64,000 nt of DNA from assembly GCF_000010645.1 (NCBI RefSeq), contig NC_011565.1:758001-822000 (forward strand). Reading direction: 5' to 3'. The translations under genes were made by a program, and so were the position numbers. Below are positions 48,124-58,378 of the stretch, piece after piece. Every line of letters starts with the position of its first letter. Position 1 is the first letter of the stretch. A model generated the notes under the pieces. It was not told the origin of the DNA. It searched no databases and saw only the letters and a list, made by a program, of their open reading frames with translations. The stretch is from Candidatus Azobacteroides pseudotrichonymphae genomovar. CFP2. Lineage in GTDB: Bacteria; Bacteroidota; Bacteroidia; Bacteroidales; Azobacteroidaceae.

Positions 48124-49575
48124 ATGGTCAGAATGACTAAGTCAAAGGGTTCTGTTTTTCTACAGAATATTTCCAAATGGTTAATTTATTATGTTATTCA
48201 TTTAAATAAATTTATTCATTCAATCATAGTGTTAACACTAGTTTCATCAGGATTGATAAATGCACAAAGTAATGTAATTGATGAAGTTGTTTGGACGATA
48301 GGAAACGAGGTAATTCTTCGCTCTGATGTGGAGAATGTACGTTTGCAAATGCAAATAAATAATCAGTACATAGAGGGTGATCCTTATTGTGTTATTCCAG
48401 AACAATTGGCTATTCAAAAATTATATTTGCGTCAGGCGAAATTAGATAGTATTAATATACCTGAGTCACAAGTTTCCCAAATGACAGAATCATGGATTAA
48501 TCATCTGATTGACCAAATAGGTTCTAAAGAAAAAGTGGAGGAGTATTGTGGAAAACCTATTAGTGTTTTACGTGAAGAAAAAAAGCAAGCTATAAGGGAA
48601 CAAGGTATGATTCAAGCAATGCAAAATAAATTAGTCAGTGGTGTAAAAGTAACTCCTTCCGATATTCGTAATTTTTACAATCAGATTCCACAAGATAGTT
48701 TACCTTTCATACCAACTACTGTAGAGGTAGAAATTATAACACTAAAGCCACTTGTCACTTTGGAGGAAATAAATAATATTAAACAGAAATTAAAGGAATA
48801 TATTGAATTAGTTACTTCTGGACAAAAAGAATTTTCAACTTTAGCACGTCTTTATTCTGAAGATATAAATTCAGCAATGAAGGGGGGAGAATTAAATTTT
48901 GTATGTAAAAGTAGTTTATCCCCTGAGTTTGCAGCAGTAGCCTTTGAACTAAGTAACCCTAAAAAAGTTTCTCGAATTGTAGAAACAGAATATGGTTATC
49001 ATATTATTCAATTGATAGAAAAAAAAGGAGATCGTATTAATGTCCGTCATATCCTTTTAAAACCTCATGCTACTAAGGAAGAGCTGGCAAAAGTTTCTTA
49101 TCGTCTTGATTCTATTCGAACAGATATAATAAGGGGGAAACTTACATTTGAGGAAGCAGTTACCTGTGTTTCACAAGACAAAAATACTCGTAATAATAAA
49201 GGTTTAATGGTGAATTATAATGGTCAAGTTGGAATAGAACATATGATTACTTCTCATTTTGAAATTAGAGAGCTACCGCCAGAAATTAGTAAAGCCATTC
49301 GTGGAATGCAAGTAGGTGATATATCCAAACCATTTACTATGATTAATTCTGAACAAAAAGAGGTCATTTCAATTGTTAAATTGAAATCAAGAATTGAATG
49401 TCATAAAGCTAGCTTTGCAAATGACTATCAAATTTTAAAAGAAATATTAGAGCGAAAAAAACAAAATCAGGTTCTTACCGAATGGTTAAATAGAAAAAAA
49501 CAAGAAACATACATCCATATTAGTGACAATTGGAAAAATTGTAATTATCAAATTAAAGGTTGGCATGTTGAATAG
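48124..49575 (+). CDS. SurA-like periplasmic peptidyl-prolyl isomerase / outer-membrane protein foldase
   Basis: Periplasmic chaperone of 483 residues. A long N-terminal segment precedes a signal helix ending near LINAQS (about residue 48); an ATG nine bases downstream is an alternative start. The SurA N-terminal helical domain follows (VIDEVVWTIGNEVILRSDVE). Two parvulin-like domains come next: one near residues 190-300 with FSTLARLYSEDINSAMKGGE and one from about 310 with RINVRHILLKP. The second is more diverged. It helps outer-membrane proteins fold. It is convergent with rsmI. Confidence 0.92.
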   Translation: MVRMTKSKGSVFLQNISKWLIYYVIHLNKFIHSIIVLTLVSSGLINAQSNVIDEVVWTIGNEVILRSDVENVRLQMQINNQYIEGDPYCVIPEQLAIQKLYLRQAKLDSINIPESQVSQMTESWINHLIDQIGSKEKVEEYCGKPISVLREEKKQAIREQGMIQAMQNKLVSGVKVTPSDIRNFYNQIPQDSLPFIPTTVEVEIITLKPLVTLEEINNIKQKLKEYIELVTSGQKEFSTLARLYSEDINSAMKGGELNFVCKSSLSPEFAAVAFELSNPKKVSRIVETEYGYHIIQLIEKKGDRINVRHILLKPHATKEELAKVSYRLDSIRTDIIRGKLTFEEAVTCVSQDKNTRNNKGLMVNYNGQVGIEHMITSHFEIRELPPEISKAIRGMQVGDISKPFTMINSEQKEVISIVKLKSRIECHKASFANDYQILKEILERKKQNQVLTEWLNRKKQETYIHISDNWKNCNYQIKGWHVE

Positions 49576-49637
49576 TTTTCAAAAAAACCTCTTTTGTTTT
49601 TTATTCTATTCTACTTATTCTACATTTTAATTCTATA

Positions 49638-50327
49638 CTAACTTTTAAATTTTTTCCCACTTACTACCAGAACAAATTCGCCTTTAGGTTTGTTTTTTGT
49701 AAAATGGAGAATTAAATCTTTCAATGTCCCTCGTATAGTTTCTTCATATAATTTGGATATTTCACGTGAAATAGAAGCTAATCGTTTTTCTCCTAAATAT
49801 TCTGCCAACTGTTCCAATGTTTTTACTATACGAAAAGGAGATTCGTAAATTATTATTGTACGAATCTCTTCGGTTAATTCTTCAAATTTTGTTTGTCTAC
49901 CTTTTTTACGAGGTAAAAAGCCTTCGAAACAAAAATGATCGATCGGTAATCCAGAGTTTATTAGTGCTGGTACAAAAGCTGTTGCTCCTGGTAAACATTC
50001 TATCCCTATTCTTTGTTGGATGCATTCTCTTATTAAGAGAAAACCTGGATCAGAAATTCCAGGCATACCAGCATCTGAAATTAAAGCAATATTTTCACCT
50101 ATTTTTATTCTCCATGTAATTTGTTTAACTGTTTCATGTTCATTATACTTATGACAAGATTGCATTCGGGTTTTTATATCAAAATGATTTAATAAGAAAC
50201 TTGTCGTACGAGTATTTTCAGCAAAAATCAAATTTACTTCCTTCAATATTCGTATTGCTCTGAAAGTCATGTCTTCCAAATTACCAATGGGTGTAGGAAC
50301 TATATATAATTTATTTGTTTTTAGCAT
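49638..50327 (-). CDS. rsmI: 16S rRNA 2'-O-ribose C1402 methyltransferase
   Basis: SAM-dependent enzyme of the tetrapyrrole-methylase fold that methylates C1402 in the decoding centre of 16S rRNA. From the ATG at 50327 the product is 229 residues and opens KTNKLYIVPTPIGNLEDM. The SAM-binding SDAGMPGISDPG and GATAFVPALINSGLP are present. The frame is open 17 codons upstream but without family features. It is slightly shorter than the 270-290-residue forms because it lacks the C-terminal extension. Confidence 0.95.
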   Translation of the reverse strand: MLKTNKLYIVPTPIGNLEDMTFRAIRILKEVNLIFAENTRTTSFLLNHFDIKTRMQSCHKYNEHETVKQITWRIKIGENIALISDAGMPGISDPGFLLIRECIQQRIGIECLPGATAFVPALINSGLPIDHFCFEGFLPRKKGRQTKFEELTEEIRTIIIYESPFRIVKTLEQLAEYLGEKRLASISREISKLYEETIRGTLKDLILHFTKNKPKGEFVLVVSGKKFKS

Positions 50328-51004
50328 CTTTATTGACAATTTAATTCTCTCTAAATAAACAATTATTGGAGAATCCAACCATCCGAGGGGATATAACTAC
50401 GAACGGCACAAATCAGTAGCTGGTTAGTAGAGAGGGGGTGTCTAAATTTTTATAGTATTGGGAATTATGTGGTGATAAAGTGATAACATTCATGTTCATG
50501 CTAAACGATTGGATATATTGAAAAAGGGATAAGCAAGTAGAGAAATTACTTATGTATAAAATACATAAGTGCAAAATAAAAATATGGACGATTCCACCAT
50601 ATACTTCTGTACACCAAGAATGTTAGAAACAATATTAAGTTTTAACTAGGATTAACCTTTTCCTGTCTATTTAAGTTTAACATTAGTGCATTCCACCATG
50701 AGACTTCTATCTATCTATCCAAATTCTTAGAAGTGTGTAACCTCATATTTTTTTAAGTGCTTCATAATGGACAAAACAACACTTTTTAGTAAAACCTGTT
50801 GGGACGGCTAGTGCCGTTTCCTCTATAAAAATATCTAGAATAGAAAACTTTTTTAAGATAAGATCTGCTTTCCTGCCTTATTCTCTATGTAGTTTGCTCA
50901 CTTTGTACTTCTCATCTTCGAAACTTACATTACCCCCTTATGTTATTATTATAATGGGTAAATAGTCCTCTGTTAAGGGTTTAATATTTGTGTCATATCC
51001 AATC
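50328..51004. other. Gene-free region between pfp and rsmI
   Basis: About 680 bases, AT-rich, with no ORF, tRNA or strong hairpin that I can support. A leader or promoter for rsmI should lie near 50330-50400. Confidence 0.45.
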
Positions 51005-52660
51005 TCAATAATCAGTATTAGATTTTTCAATCTGCAAAGTTTTTGACGGTTGGTCACAAATTTCGCTAGGTCCAAAATATTGAATAGGTCCTGGATAAAC
51101 ATAATCCGTATTAATTGCCCATTGATCACGTTGAGATGCGAATGCACGAAAAGGCATTCCGTCCAATTTTACTAATGCTTTTTGAATAACAGGTTTTATT
51201 TTCCCATGACGACGTTCCATATTCATCATCATTGTAATAGGTATTCCCCCTATAATCCATTCTGAGACAGGGGCAGTGGTATTTCGAACCAATGACATAT
51301 AACCAGTTTTTCCATTTCCAATCAATTCAGCTGCTGTATAACCTAACGAATAACAATAATCTGCATCATAGTTAGATGGTGCAGCACAACGTCCTTCATA
51401 TCCAAAGAAGTGGGTTATTGTAGAAAATCTGCCTATATATTTCCCTTCCGAAGTCATTTTTTCTAAGCGCTTTTTCACCATTTCTGCTAGCAGTTTTTCC
51501 GTTTCAATCAAGGAAACTTGTACATTGCCATGAGGATCTCTATCAAGTGTTAATTGACGAGCTATGGTTTCTGGTAGACTTTCGTAAATCTTTGCATTTT
51601 CATGACTTAAGTTGTCAAGGATATGTTTTCGTTGTTTTGAATGCTTAATACATTTAAATTCCGTTTCGTTGTGGGCTAAATATTCGTTCAATTCACTAAT
51701 TAGATTTTTCATTGTAGGGATAAACTCTACCAAACCTTCCGGAACTAATACTGTTCCGAAGTTATCTCCATTAGAAGCTCTTTGGGCTACAATATTAGCA
51801 ATGTACTGAATAATATCATCGAGAGATTGATTTTTAGCTTCAATCTCTTCTGAAATAATACATATATTTGGTTGTACTTGTAAAGCACATTCCAATGCAA
51901 TATGAGAAGCTGAACGACCCATTAGTTTAATAAAATGCCAATATTTTCGAGAAGAATTGCAATCGCGCTGAATATTCCCAATCATTTCCGAATAAACCTT
52001 ACAAGCTGTATCGAAACCAAAAGAAGTTTCTATTATTCCATTTTTTAAATCTCCGTCAATAGTTTTTGGACAACCAATTACTTGAACATTTGCATTGATT
52101 CGCTTGTAATATTCGGCTAATATACAGGCATTTGTATTAGAATCATCTCCTCCAATAATTACTAATGCTGATACATTCAATTTTTTTAAAACTTTCAACC
52201 CTTTGTTGAATTGTTCTTCAGTATCTAGTTTTGTACGTCCAGAACCAATGATATCAAATCCACCAACATTACGATATTCATTTATAATATCTGCTGTGAG
52301 TTCTTTATATTTATGCTCAATCAATCCCACTGGACCCATCAAAAATCCATACAGACGACTATCGGGATTCATATTTTTAATACCATCAAATAACCCAGCG
52401 ATTACATTATGTCCACCGGGAGCTTGTCCTCCCGATAAAATAACACCTACGTTAGTAGGTGGACGCTGCTTTTTTTCTGTTCCTTCTACAAACTGTATGA
52501 TTGGTAAACCGTAAGTATTAGGGAAAAGCTTTTTGATTTCTTCTTGGTCGGAAACTGATTCAGTGGGGTTCCCTTCTTGAATTTCTATTACTCTTTTCAT
52601 TATTTTTGGAACCTTAGGCTCGTAAGATGCTCGCACAATCTGTAAAATGCTTTTCTTCAT
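51005..52660 (-). CDS. pfp: Pyrophosphate-dependent 6-phosphofructokinase
   Basis: Cytoplasmic glycolytic enzyme that phosphorylates fructose 6-phosphate with PPi, reversibly. From the ATG at 52660 (KKSILQIVRASYEPKVPK) the product is 551 residues, the length of the plant/Bacteroides long type; an ATG 18 bases upstream is possible. The phosphate-donor loop reads GGDDSNTNA, with Asp where ATP-dependent enzymes have Gly, the known mark of PPi use. PKTIDGDLKN holds the catalytic TIDGD. Using PPi saves ATP, which suits a fermentative cell. Confidence 0.96.
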   Translation of the reverse strand: MKKSILQIVRASYEPKVPKIMKRVIEIQEGNPTESVSDQEEIKKLFPNTYGLPIIQFVEGTEKKQRPPTNVGVILSGGQAPGGHNVIAGLFDGIKNMNPDSRLYGFLMGPVGLIEHKYKELTADIINEYRNVGGFDIIGSGRTKLDTEEQFNKGLKVLKKLNVSALVIIGGDDSNTNACILAEYYKRINANVQVIGCPKTIDGDLKNGIIETSFGFDTACKVYSEMIGNIQRDCNSSRKYWHFIKLMGRSASHIALECALQVQPNICIISEEIEAKNQSLDDIIQYIANIVAQRASNGDNFGTVLVPEGLVEFIPTMKNLISELNEYLAHNETEFKCIKHSKQRKHILDNLSHENAKIYESLPETIARQLTLDRDPHGNVQVSLIETEKLLAEMVKKRLEKMTSEGKYIGRFSTITHFFGYEGRCAAPSNYDADYCYSLGYTAAELIGNGKTGYMSLVRNTTAPVSEWIIGGIPITMMMNMERRHGKIKPVIQKALVKLDGMPFRAFASQRDQWAINTDYVYPGPIQYFGPSEICDQPSKTLQIEKSNTDY

Positions 52661-52953
52661 ATTATTTGTTTTAAACATTGTTCTACAAAATTCAGTATTT
52701 TCCCAAAATTAAAAGCATAACTTATTTGGTTTTTTTATAAAGATATTTAAAGATGTAAACATTTGTATTTTTATGTCTGAATTTTATATTTTGGTAGTCG
52801 GTGAACACTTTATCTAAAAAATGCACGTTAAGTCTTTGTGTTTGATTTTGAAGAATGGCTATCATCTCATTTTTGATGAGTACCCTTGTCTTAAAATTAA
52901 TTATTTAATTATCAAATTAGGAAGAAACTAATTGAGTTTCTATAAACTCTGAA

Positions 52954-54342
52954 ATGGAAAGTATTAGTGTCTGGCAAAAGGACTTATTCTGGACTTATGC
53001 AGTAGTTTTTCTGCAGGTAGGCAGTAACGTTATTTTGTTGCCTTTTATTTTGAGGACATTCCCTCAAGAAATAGTAGGTATTTGGGCTATTTTTTCAACA
53101 ATTGTAGGATCGACGACAGAATTATTGGATTTTGGTTTTAACACTTCTTTTACTAGGAGTGTGTTTTATATTTTCAGTGGAGCAAAAACATTAAAAAAAA
53201 ACAGGATACTATCTTGTAGGAAATACTTCAGAAATAGACTACAGTCTTTTGAAGGGACTAATTGATGCTATGCGTTGGGTTTATTTTCGTATGGCACTTA
53301 TTCTTTCGTTCGTTTTAGCGACAATAGGAACTTATTATATTTTTATTATTTTAAAAAAAAACTATTCTGGAAATCAGCAAGATATATATCTTACACGGAT
53401 TATTCTTATTGTTGTTACTTCATATTCTTTTTATACACTTTATTATGATGCCCTATTGTTAGGGAAAGGGCTGGTAAACGCAATAAACAAAATTGCCATT
53501 ATTAGTTAGGTTGCTTATTTAATTGTTCCCATTATTGTTGATGACCTTGCAATTTAATCTTATTGCTATTTATGAGTGCAAAGGCTTTGTCTGTTCTCAC
53601 AATGAAGATTTTATCTTATAGAGCAATCTACACGATAGATTTTAAACATCAGCTTACAAAAGTAGTTTCTCAATCGTACCAAGAAATATTAAAATTTGTT
53701 TATCCTAATGCTATAAAAATCGGACTAACTTCTCTCGGAGGCTTTTTGATTAGTCAATCTTCTACTCTTATTGGGACTCTTTATCTTCTTTTGAAAAAAT
53801 GGCTTTATATGGAATAACTATGTAAATAATAGGGGTTAATTGTAGCTTTGGCAAATGTTTATTACTGGGTTTACCAACCCAAAATTGTCCAACATAGATT
53901 GCAGGGATATATAGATTCTATTAAATATCTTTATTTGAAGGGGATTTTTGCTTTCATTTTTAGTATTTATTGTTGGTGGTTTAATATTGTTATGTTTAGG
54001 GAATTGGATCTTCTTTTGGATTAGAAGTCAGACTCCCTTGTTTTCTAATTTTTTTGTAACAGTTGCTTTGTTCATTTGTTTTTTGGAAGTAAATTACACT
54101 AATGCGGTAGAAATTATTTTGACGAAGAATTAAGTTCCTTTTTTTAAGTTTCCTTGCTTTCCGGTATAGCTGCATTTGTCTTGTTATTTTTACTTTTTCA
54201 ATACACTCCTATGGGTATTTGGGCTACATTATTCGCGCGAGGTATTATTCAAGGAACTTATCAAAACTGGAAGTGGCCTTTAGAAGTAATACGAGAATTA
54301 AAAGTAAGAAAACAAGATTTTTGCAAAATAATTTTTAGGTAA
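52954..54342 (+). pseudogene. Polysaccharide biosynthesis flippase (Wzx/MATE-like), broken
   Basis: Remains of a multi-span O-antigen or polysaccharide exporter. The first 80 codons read well (VWQKDLFWTYAVVFLQVGSN, LLDFGFNTSFTRS). The frame then shifts within a run of nine A at 53193-53201 and continues in the next frame (GLIDAMRWVYFRMALILSFV) to a TAG at 53507. Further hydrophobic pieces follow in other frames at 53563-53817, 53948-54133 and 54154-54342. Slippage on the A run could rescue the first break, but not the later ones. Its loss suggests that a surface polysaccharide is no longer made. Confidence 0.85.
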
Positions 54343-55285
54343 TTGTTATTGTAAATCTGAGCTACAATGGTAAAATAATTTTGGAAAGATGTGTTTATTA
54401 TCTTTCTAAATAAGCGATTGCGATACTGAATTTGTTTTGTATAGTGATTGTATATAAGACAGTGGCATGGGTTGGATAGAAAAACTATACATAGAAGCAA
54501 TTGTAGATAATCAGTGTTTTTTGATTGAAATATTAAAGTGGAAGCAAATTATTTATGTAATTAATTCTTTTTGTTCTATAGGAATAGAACCCTATAGATA
54601 TAGAAATTGGATCCGAAGTAGGAAATGATGGTCATGTGCGTCTTCATCATTTCTGTAAATGACATAACGAAATTTTCAGTCGAAAATATAGAGATTGAAA
54701 TTAGGATAGCAAGCTTAATCTATTACTAGAACCTAACAGATGAAATTTTTATTCCCTTTAAACTGCATTTGGATACTTCCAAATACAGTTTTTTCTTCTA
54801 TTGAGAAGAGTCAGCGTATTTTTGCTGGTTTTTTCCCCTTTTATAAGGATTATATATTCGTACAGTTTATTCATTGAAGATAAGGGGGGGGCTGGGAAGT
54901 TATGATAACTTTTCTGCTTCTTTGTTTTTAGATCTTATATTTGCTAGCGCTTTCAACTTCTTAATTTGATTTAGTTTAGTTTAGTTTAGTTTAGTTTGTT
55001 CAGGTAGAGCTAGGATTGTATTAATCTGGCTCTTTTTGTTTTTAACAGTGCTTTCGAACGAACCCATTTATAGTTTTTGTGCTTTCTTTTGTATGCTTGA
55101 CTATTGTCTGTTTTTTGGAATTAATAAAGATTATTATTCCGATTATTTATTTTTTCTATTTACTGCAATATACACTATTATTTTGTCCGTTCCTCTTTAG
55201 ATATTAAATATTCCCTTATTGTAAGGATACTCAAGCATTCTTCACACGCTTCTTCTGTTCTTTTTAATGTAAGGATTGATTTTTC
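54343..55285. other. Gene-free decayed region
   Basis: No supportable gene. Protein-like plus-strand stretches near 54380-54700 are broken by many stops. A TTTAG tandem repeat lies at 54970-54994. Confidence 0.45.
54970..54994 (+). repeat. (TTTAG)5 tandem repeat
   Basis: Five perfect copies of TTTAG followed by a partial copy. It lies in decayed DNA, so it is probably a slippage product; it has no spacers and is not CRISPR-like. Confidence 0.9.
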
Positions 55286-56263
55286 TCAGCTGTTACAATC
55301 CTTCTCTTGGTAAAAGGTAATGTGTTCCAATCGGTGCAGAAGAAATTCCTCCAGATGGTTCCACTGTATATTCTTCGGGAGTAAGAGACAGGAAATCCTT
55401 AAGCCTATTCCCTGACCTGAGAGTAGTATTTGCTTCATCTCTTCAATACATTGCTTAAAGACTTCTTTCACCATTGATTCTAATTTTACTTTTGTAAGGC
55501 AATTCTCCTCGTTAGATGATTCAACCCCCACGTCACCAGCATAGTGAAAGGCTTCAAGAGCTTTAGAGTATATTGTATCTTCTTGCTGTATATTTACGGA
55601 ATCTATCTATAATACATGGACAACCGGAACGTTCTCTGTTGCACGATTGGTCCCAGTGTCCATAGCATGCCCTTGTTTCTTTACATATATTCATCTAATT
55701 GGTTTACATGTATTAGCCAACTCCCTTATGGCATTTTCTACTCTAGCTAGGGCAAACCATAGCATCATCCCATTTTAGACGAGCAGTTTCGCTATACATT
55801 GTCTTAATATAGGTATTCCATAGCTTGTATTTATCCCATGATCCCTACTTCTACTTCCTTCTTCATCTCTTGTTGTAGGTCTTTATATATGCCTTCATGG
55901 GAGTTATTACATTTATCGATATTCCTATCTGAGTATTTAATGTGTATGTTAAAGCCACATCTCTCATTATACTCAGTGCTTATTTTTTTATTGGAAGATC
56001 CATCTTAGTTGAGCTTAATTGAGTTGATCTTATGTTCGATGTATACAACTTAAAGTCTCTTAACTTAAAGTCTCTTAAGTATTCGTACAACTCTTTGTAC
56101 TCACTATATTTAAGATCACTCTCCGGTTTCCGGTGTGCTCTCAAGTTTATCCAATGCCTTTTTGAGCGATAGTATAATAGAAATCTAAGAAAGGCCCTAT
56201 GATAGTAGTGTCTTTTGTCTCAAACGGGCTTTCTTTTCCTGAATTTTTACATTGTCCTTCCAT
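55286..56263 (-). pseudogene. Unrecognised protein gene, broken by stops and frameshifts
   Basis: From an ATG at 56263 the minus strand reads MEGQCKNSGKESPFETKD and continues in protein-like pieces through several frame changes and stops. Later pieces include YSEYKELYEYLRDF, KYKLWNTYIKTMYSETARLK and RVENAIRELANTC. The last part, from about 55690, is open except for one TAG and includes EDTIYSKALEAFHYAGDVGV and KVKLESMVKEVFKQCIEEMK. A 15-base tandem duplication near 56050 (LRDFK twice) is visible. I do not recognise the family. It is the downstream member of a minus-strand cluster. Confidence 0.6.
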
Positions 56264-56395
56264 TATTTATGTATTATTAAGACATTTAAGGCTCAAAAAA
56301 CTCATCGGTGCTGACGTGTTTTTCTAATCCCGGTGAATCCATTAAAATCATTAAAATTACTGTCTATACTACTCATACCAGTTTAGGTCGAGTCT

Positions 56396-56482
56396 TTAAC
56401 TTAATTTGGGTTTTTTACCATTGATGATTAGCCAGATCATTAGAATAATGAATACAACAATAATAGTCCATTTCCAAAGCAT
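56396..56482 (-). CDS. 28-residue single-span membrane peptide
   Basis: A very short intact ORF: MLWKWTIIVVFIILMIWLII, then NGKKPKLS. One membrane helix with a basic tail faces the cytoplasm by the positive-inside rule. It starts 18 bases after the 54-residue ORF, in the same direction, suggesting a shared transcript. Such peptides can be type I toxins, regulators of membrane complexes or remnants; nothing here decides. Confidence 0.45.
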   Translation of the reverse strand: MLWKWTIIVVFIILMIWLIINGKKPKLS

Positions 56483-56500
56483 AGCAATTGAGTAGTTAAT

Positions 56501-56665
56501 TCAGGATACAAACAATTTCTCTTCATATGTTCTTAACATACCCCTATCAAATACATGACACTCCGAACTGCGAGAATAAAAAAGCTCGTTAAGATAACGA
56601 TCAAGGAGTAAGCAGCGAAGGCTGTCAAAAGCTTCTAGTTTGAAATTCTTCTTCTCTTCAATCAT
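56501..56665 (-). CDS. Small hypothetical protein, 54 residues
   Basis: Intact ORF with an ATG at 56665. It begins MIEEKKNFKLEAFDSLRCLL and includes DRYLNELFYSR and a C-terminal RTYEEKLFVS. It is soluble, mixed charge, probably helical. It lies between a decayed gene (56686-57080) and the 28-residue membrane peptide, all on the minus strand. I recognise no family. Survival of the frame among broken neighbours is notable but could be chance at this length. Confidence 0.45.
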   Translation of the reverse strand: MIEEKKNFKLEAFDSLRCLLLDRYLNELFYSRSSECHVFDRGMLRTYEEKLFVS

Positions 56666-56685
56666 ACTTCTACCTTTCTATTTTT

Positions 56686-57080
56686 TTTACAGTTATTTGT
56701 CGCTGTGATGTTCCCAGAGAGCCAAAATAGCAATTCTCTTTAACTTATCATCAAGTAATACATATACCTGTTCGGTGACGCTCATCAATTCCATAGGAAA
56801 AGATATTTTGATTATCACTTACAAGTTTCTTTATCTTTTCCCTCCCCTTATTGGAGCAAAAGTACTCTCTGCATAACTGTACTTATACCTACTACTCTTT
56901 TGTAGTAGGCCTCATTGAGGACGAGTTTAAGTTTTCAGGATTTAAGACGTACCCGTTGTTTCATATTAGGCATGATGAACTAGGGAATCTCACTTCTTAA
57001 GATTGTCAAAGTTACAACCACGGGGATCAACTCATATCAGGACATCCCAGTCTTCTTCTATTTCAACAAAATAATCGTCC
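56686..57080 (-). pseudogene. Unrecognised decayed minus-strand gene
   Basis: From an ATG at 57080 the minus strand reads MDDYFVEIEEDWDVLI, a stop, then VDPRGCNFDNLKK and more stops; a later in-register piece is MELMSVTEQVYVLLDDKLKR ending AILALWEHHSDK. The protein-like wording in changing frames points to a degraded gene. The family is unknown. Confidence 0.45.
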
Positions 57081-57098
57081 ATTTAACGAAAAAGAGAT

Positions 57099-57320
57099 TT
57101 AGTTTTCTTTATTTTCCACTTTATAATCGTTTCTATGGGAATTAGAATACCTCCCTTTTTTCTCACTTATCTTCTCAATGATTAATCCTACTGCGAAGAT
57201 ACATGTTTCGATAAATATGATGAGCCATTTGAACAGAATATGAATAATTATGGAGATTATCCCAACTAAAACAAAAATTGGGAATTGATACGAGAATATT
57301 TTTTTCAAAAGATCATGCAT
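57099..57320 (-). CDS. Small membrane protein, 73 residues
   Basis: Intact ORF with an ATG at 57320. Residues about 12-60 are very hydrophobic (FPIFVLVGIISIIIHILFKW, LIIFIETCIFAVGLI), giving two membrane spans, followed by a basic and acidic tail (SEKKGRYSNSHRNDYKVENK). It is collinear with the other minus-strand genes of this cluster. No family recognised. Confidence 0.5.
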   Translation of the reverse strand: MHDLLKKIFSYQFPIFVLVGIISIIIHILFKWLIIFIETCIFAVGLIIEKISEKKGRYSNSHRNDYKVENKEN

Positions 57321-57487
57321 TACCTTCGTTTATATATGGTTTTCTTCAATTATAGTTATATAGTTGACAATAAGAGAATCAGAAAAACTATCTTATAAGC
57401 CCCCTATTGTCACTCAATGAATAATAAGTTAAAGAGAGAAGGTACCGAATATAAAAATTTTAATACTAGCTGTCATCAAAATCTATT

Positions 57488-57736
57488 CTAAGTTCCCCTT
57501 TTCTGACTTTCCTTAGTACTTTTCTTCTTTGTATCTGATATCCACACAAGCGTTATCTGTACAATACCTGCAATGGATGCTATACAAAGAATAAACCAGA
57601 GTGCTGTATGTCTTTCACTAACAGCTATATCAATCAGAAAGCCAAAACATCCCAATAGCCCAAGCAATATAATCAGTCTTCTAATCAGTCTCTTCATGGC
57701 GGATTTTACACGTAATGTAAATAAAAGAGCCGACAT
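57488..57736 (-). CDS. Small membrane protein, 82 residues
   Basis: ORF with an ATG at 57736 (a TTG lies 21 bases upstream). A basic start (LRVKSAMKRLIRR) precedes two membrane spans (LIILLGLLGCFGFLIDIAV and ALWFILCIASIAGIVQITLV) and a Lys/Ser-rich tail. It is the first visible member of the minus-strand cluster of small and membrane proteins. No family recognised. Confidence 0.5.
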   Translation of the reverse strand: MSALLFTLRVKSAMKRLIRRLIILLGLLGCFGFLIDIAVSERHTALWFILCIASIAGIVQITLVWISDTKKKSTKESQKRGT

Positions 57737-58378
57737 AATTACCAATTGTTCCTCCAATTTAAATACTTTAAATACACCATTCTGTATTTCTCAAAGACCG
57801 ACTGGATAACTCTTCCTTATATTTTTTCTCGAATTTATGATTCGATGTATAACTCTATGAAAGTAATATTTTGTAGTAAACTGTACACTTCACTACATAT
57901 TGTAATTATTTACAGCCTTTCCCTAAGTGTGAGGACCACACTTAAGTCAAATTTTACTACCAATTGCTACTTTTATAGATACATCTATATATAGAAATAG
58001 ATTTTCTTTTCTTTTTGGTATATCGAAAAATTAGTAGTTGTTAGATTGGTAGTTGTTGTCCTTCATCATGAGAAGGAAATTGATAGAAGATAAGGTTATG
58101 GAAAAGGTTGATACCAGTACTATAGACTAACTTTCTCTAACTTCCAAAGAGGATTTCACTTCCTATAAAAGAAACGCACTTGAGAAGTGTATTAAAATGC
58201 ATTAAAACAATGCCGTTTATAATTGGGATACACACTTATTTTTTACCATTTATAGTAGTAAATCTTAAGGAAAATAGAAATAATACCACAATATTTGTAT
58301 TAAATTTGTATTGCTACTTGCAGGATGAATTTCGTAGGATGGACAGTAGCCTTTGTAAATATTTACAAATAAAAAATT
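57737..58378. other. Intergenic region between divergent small ORFs
   Basis: About 640 bases between the minus-strand membrane-protein cluster and the plus-strand secreted ORF. A 70-codon plus-strand frame (58180-58392) overlaps the next ORF and looks like chance. Promoters for both directions should lie here; none is clear. Confidence 0.4.

Noticed and set aside
54970..54994. CRISPR-like repeat
   Set aside because: The repeat unit is five bases with no spacers; it is a simple tandem repeat, and no cas gene is present.
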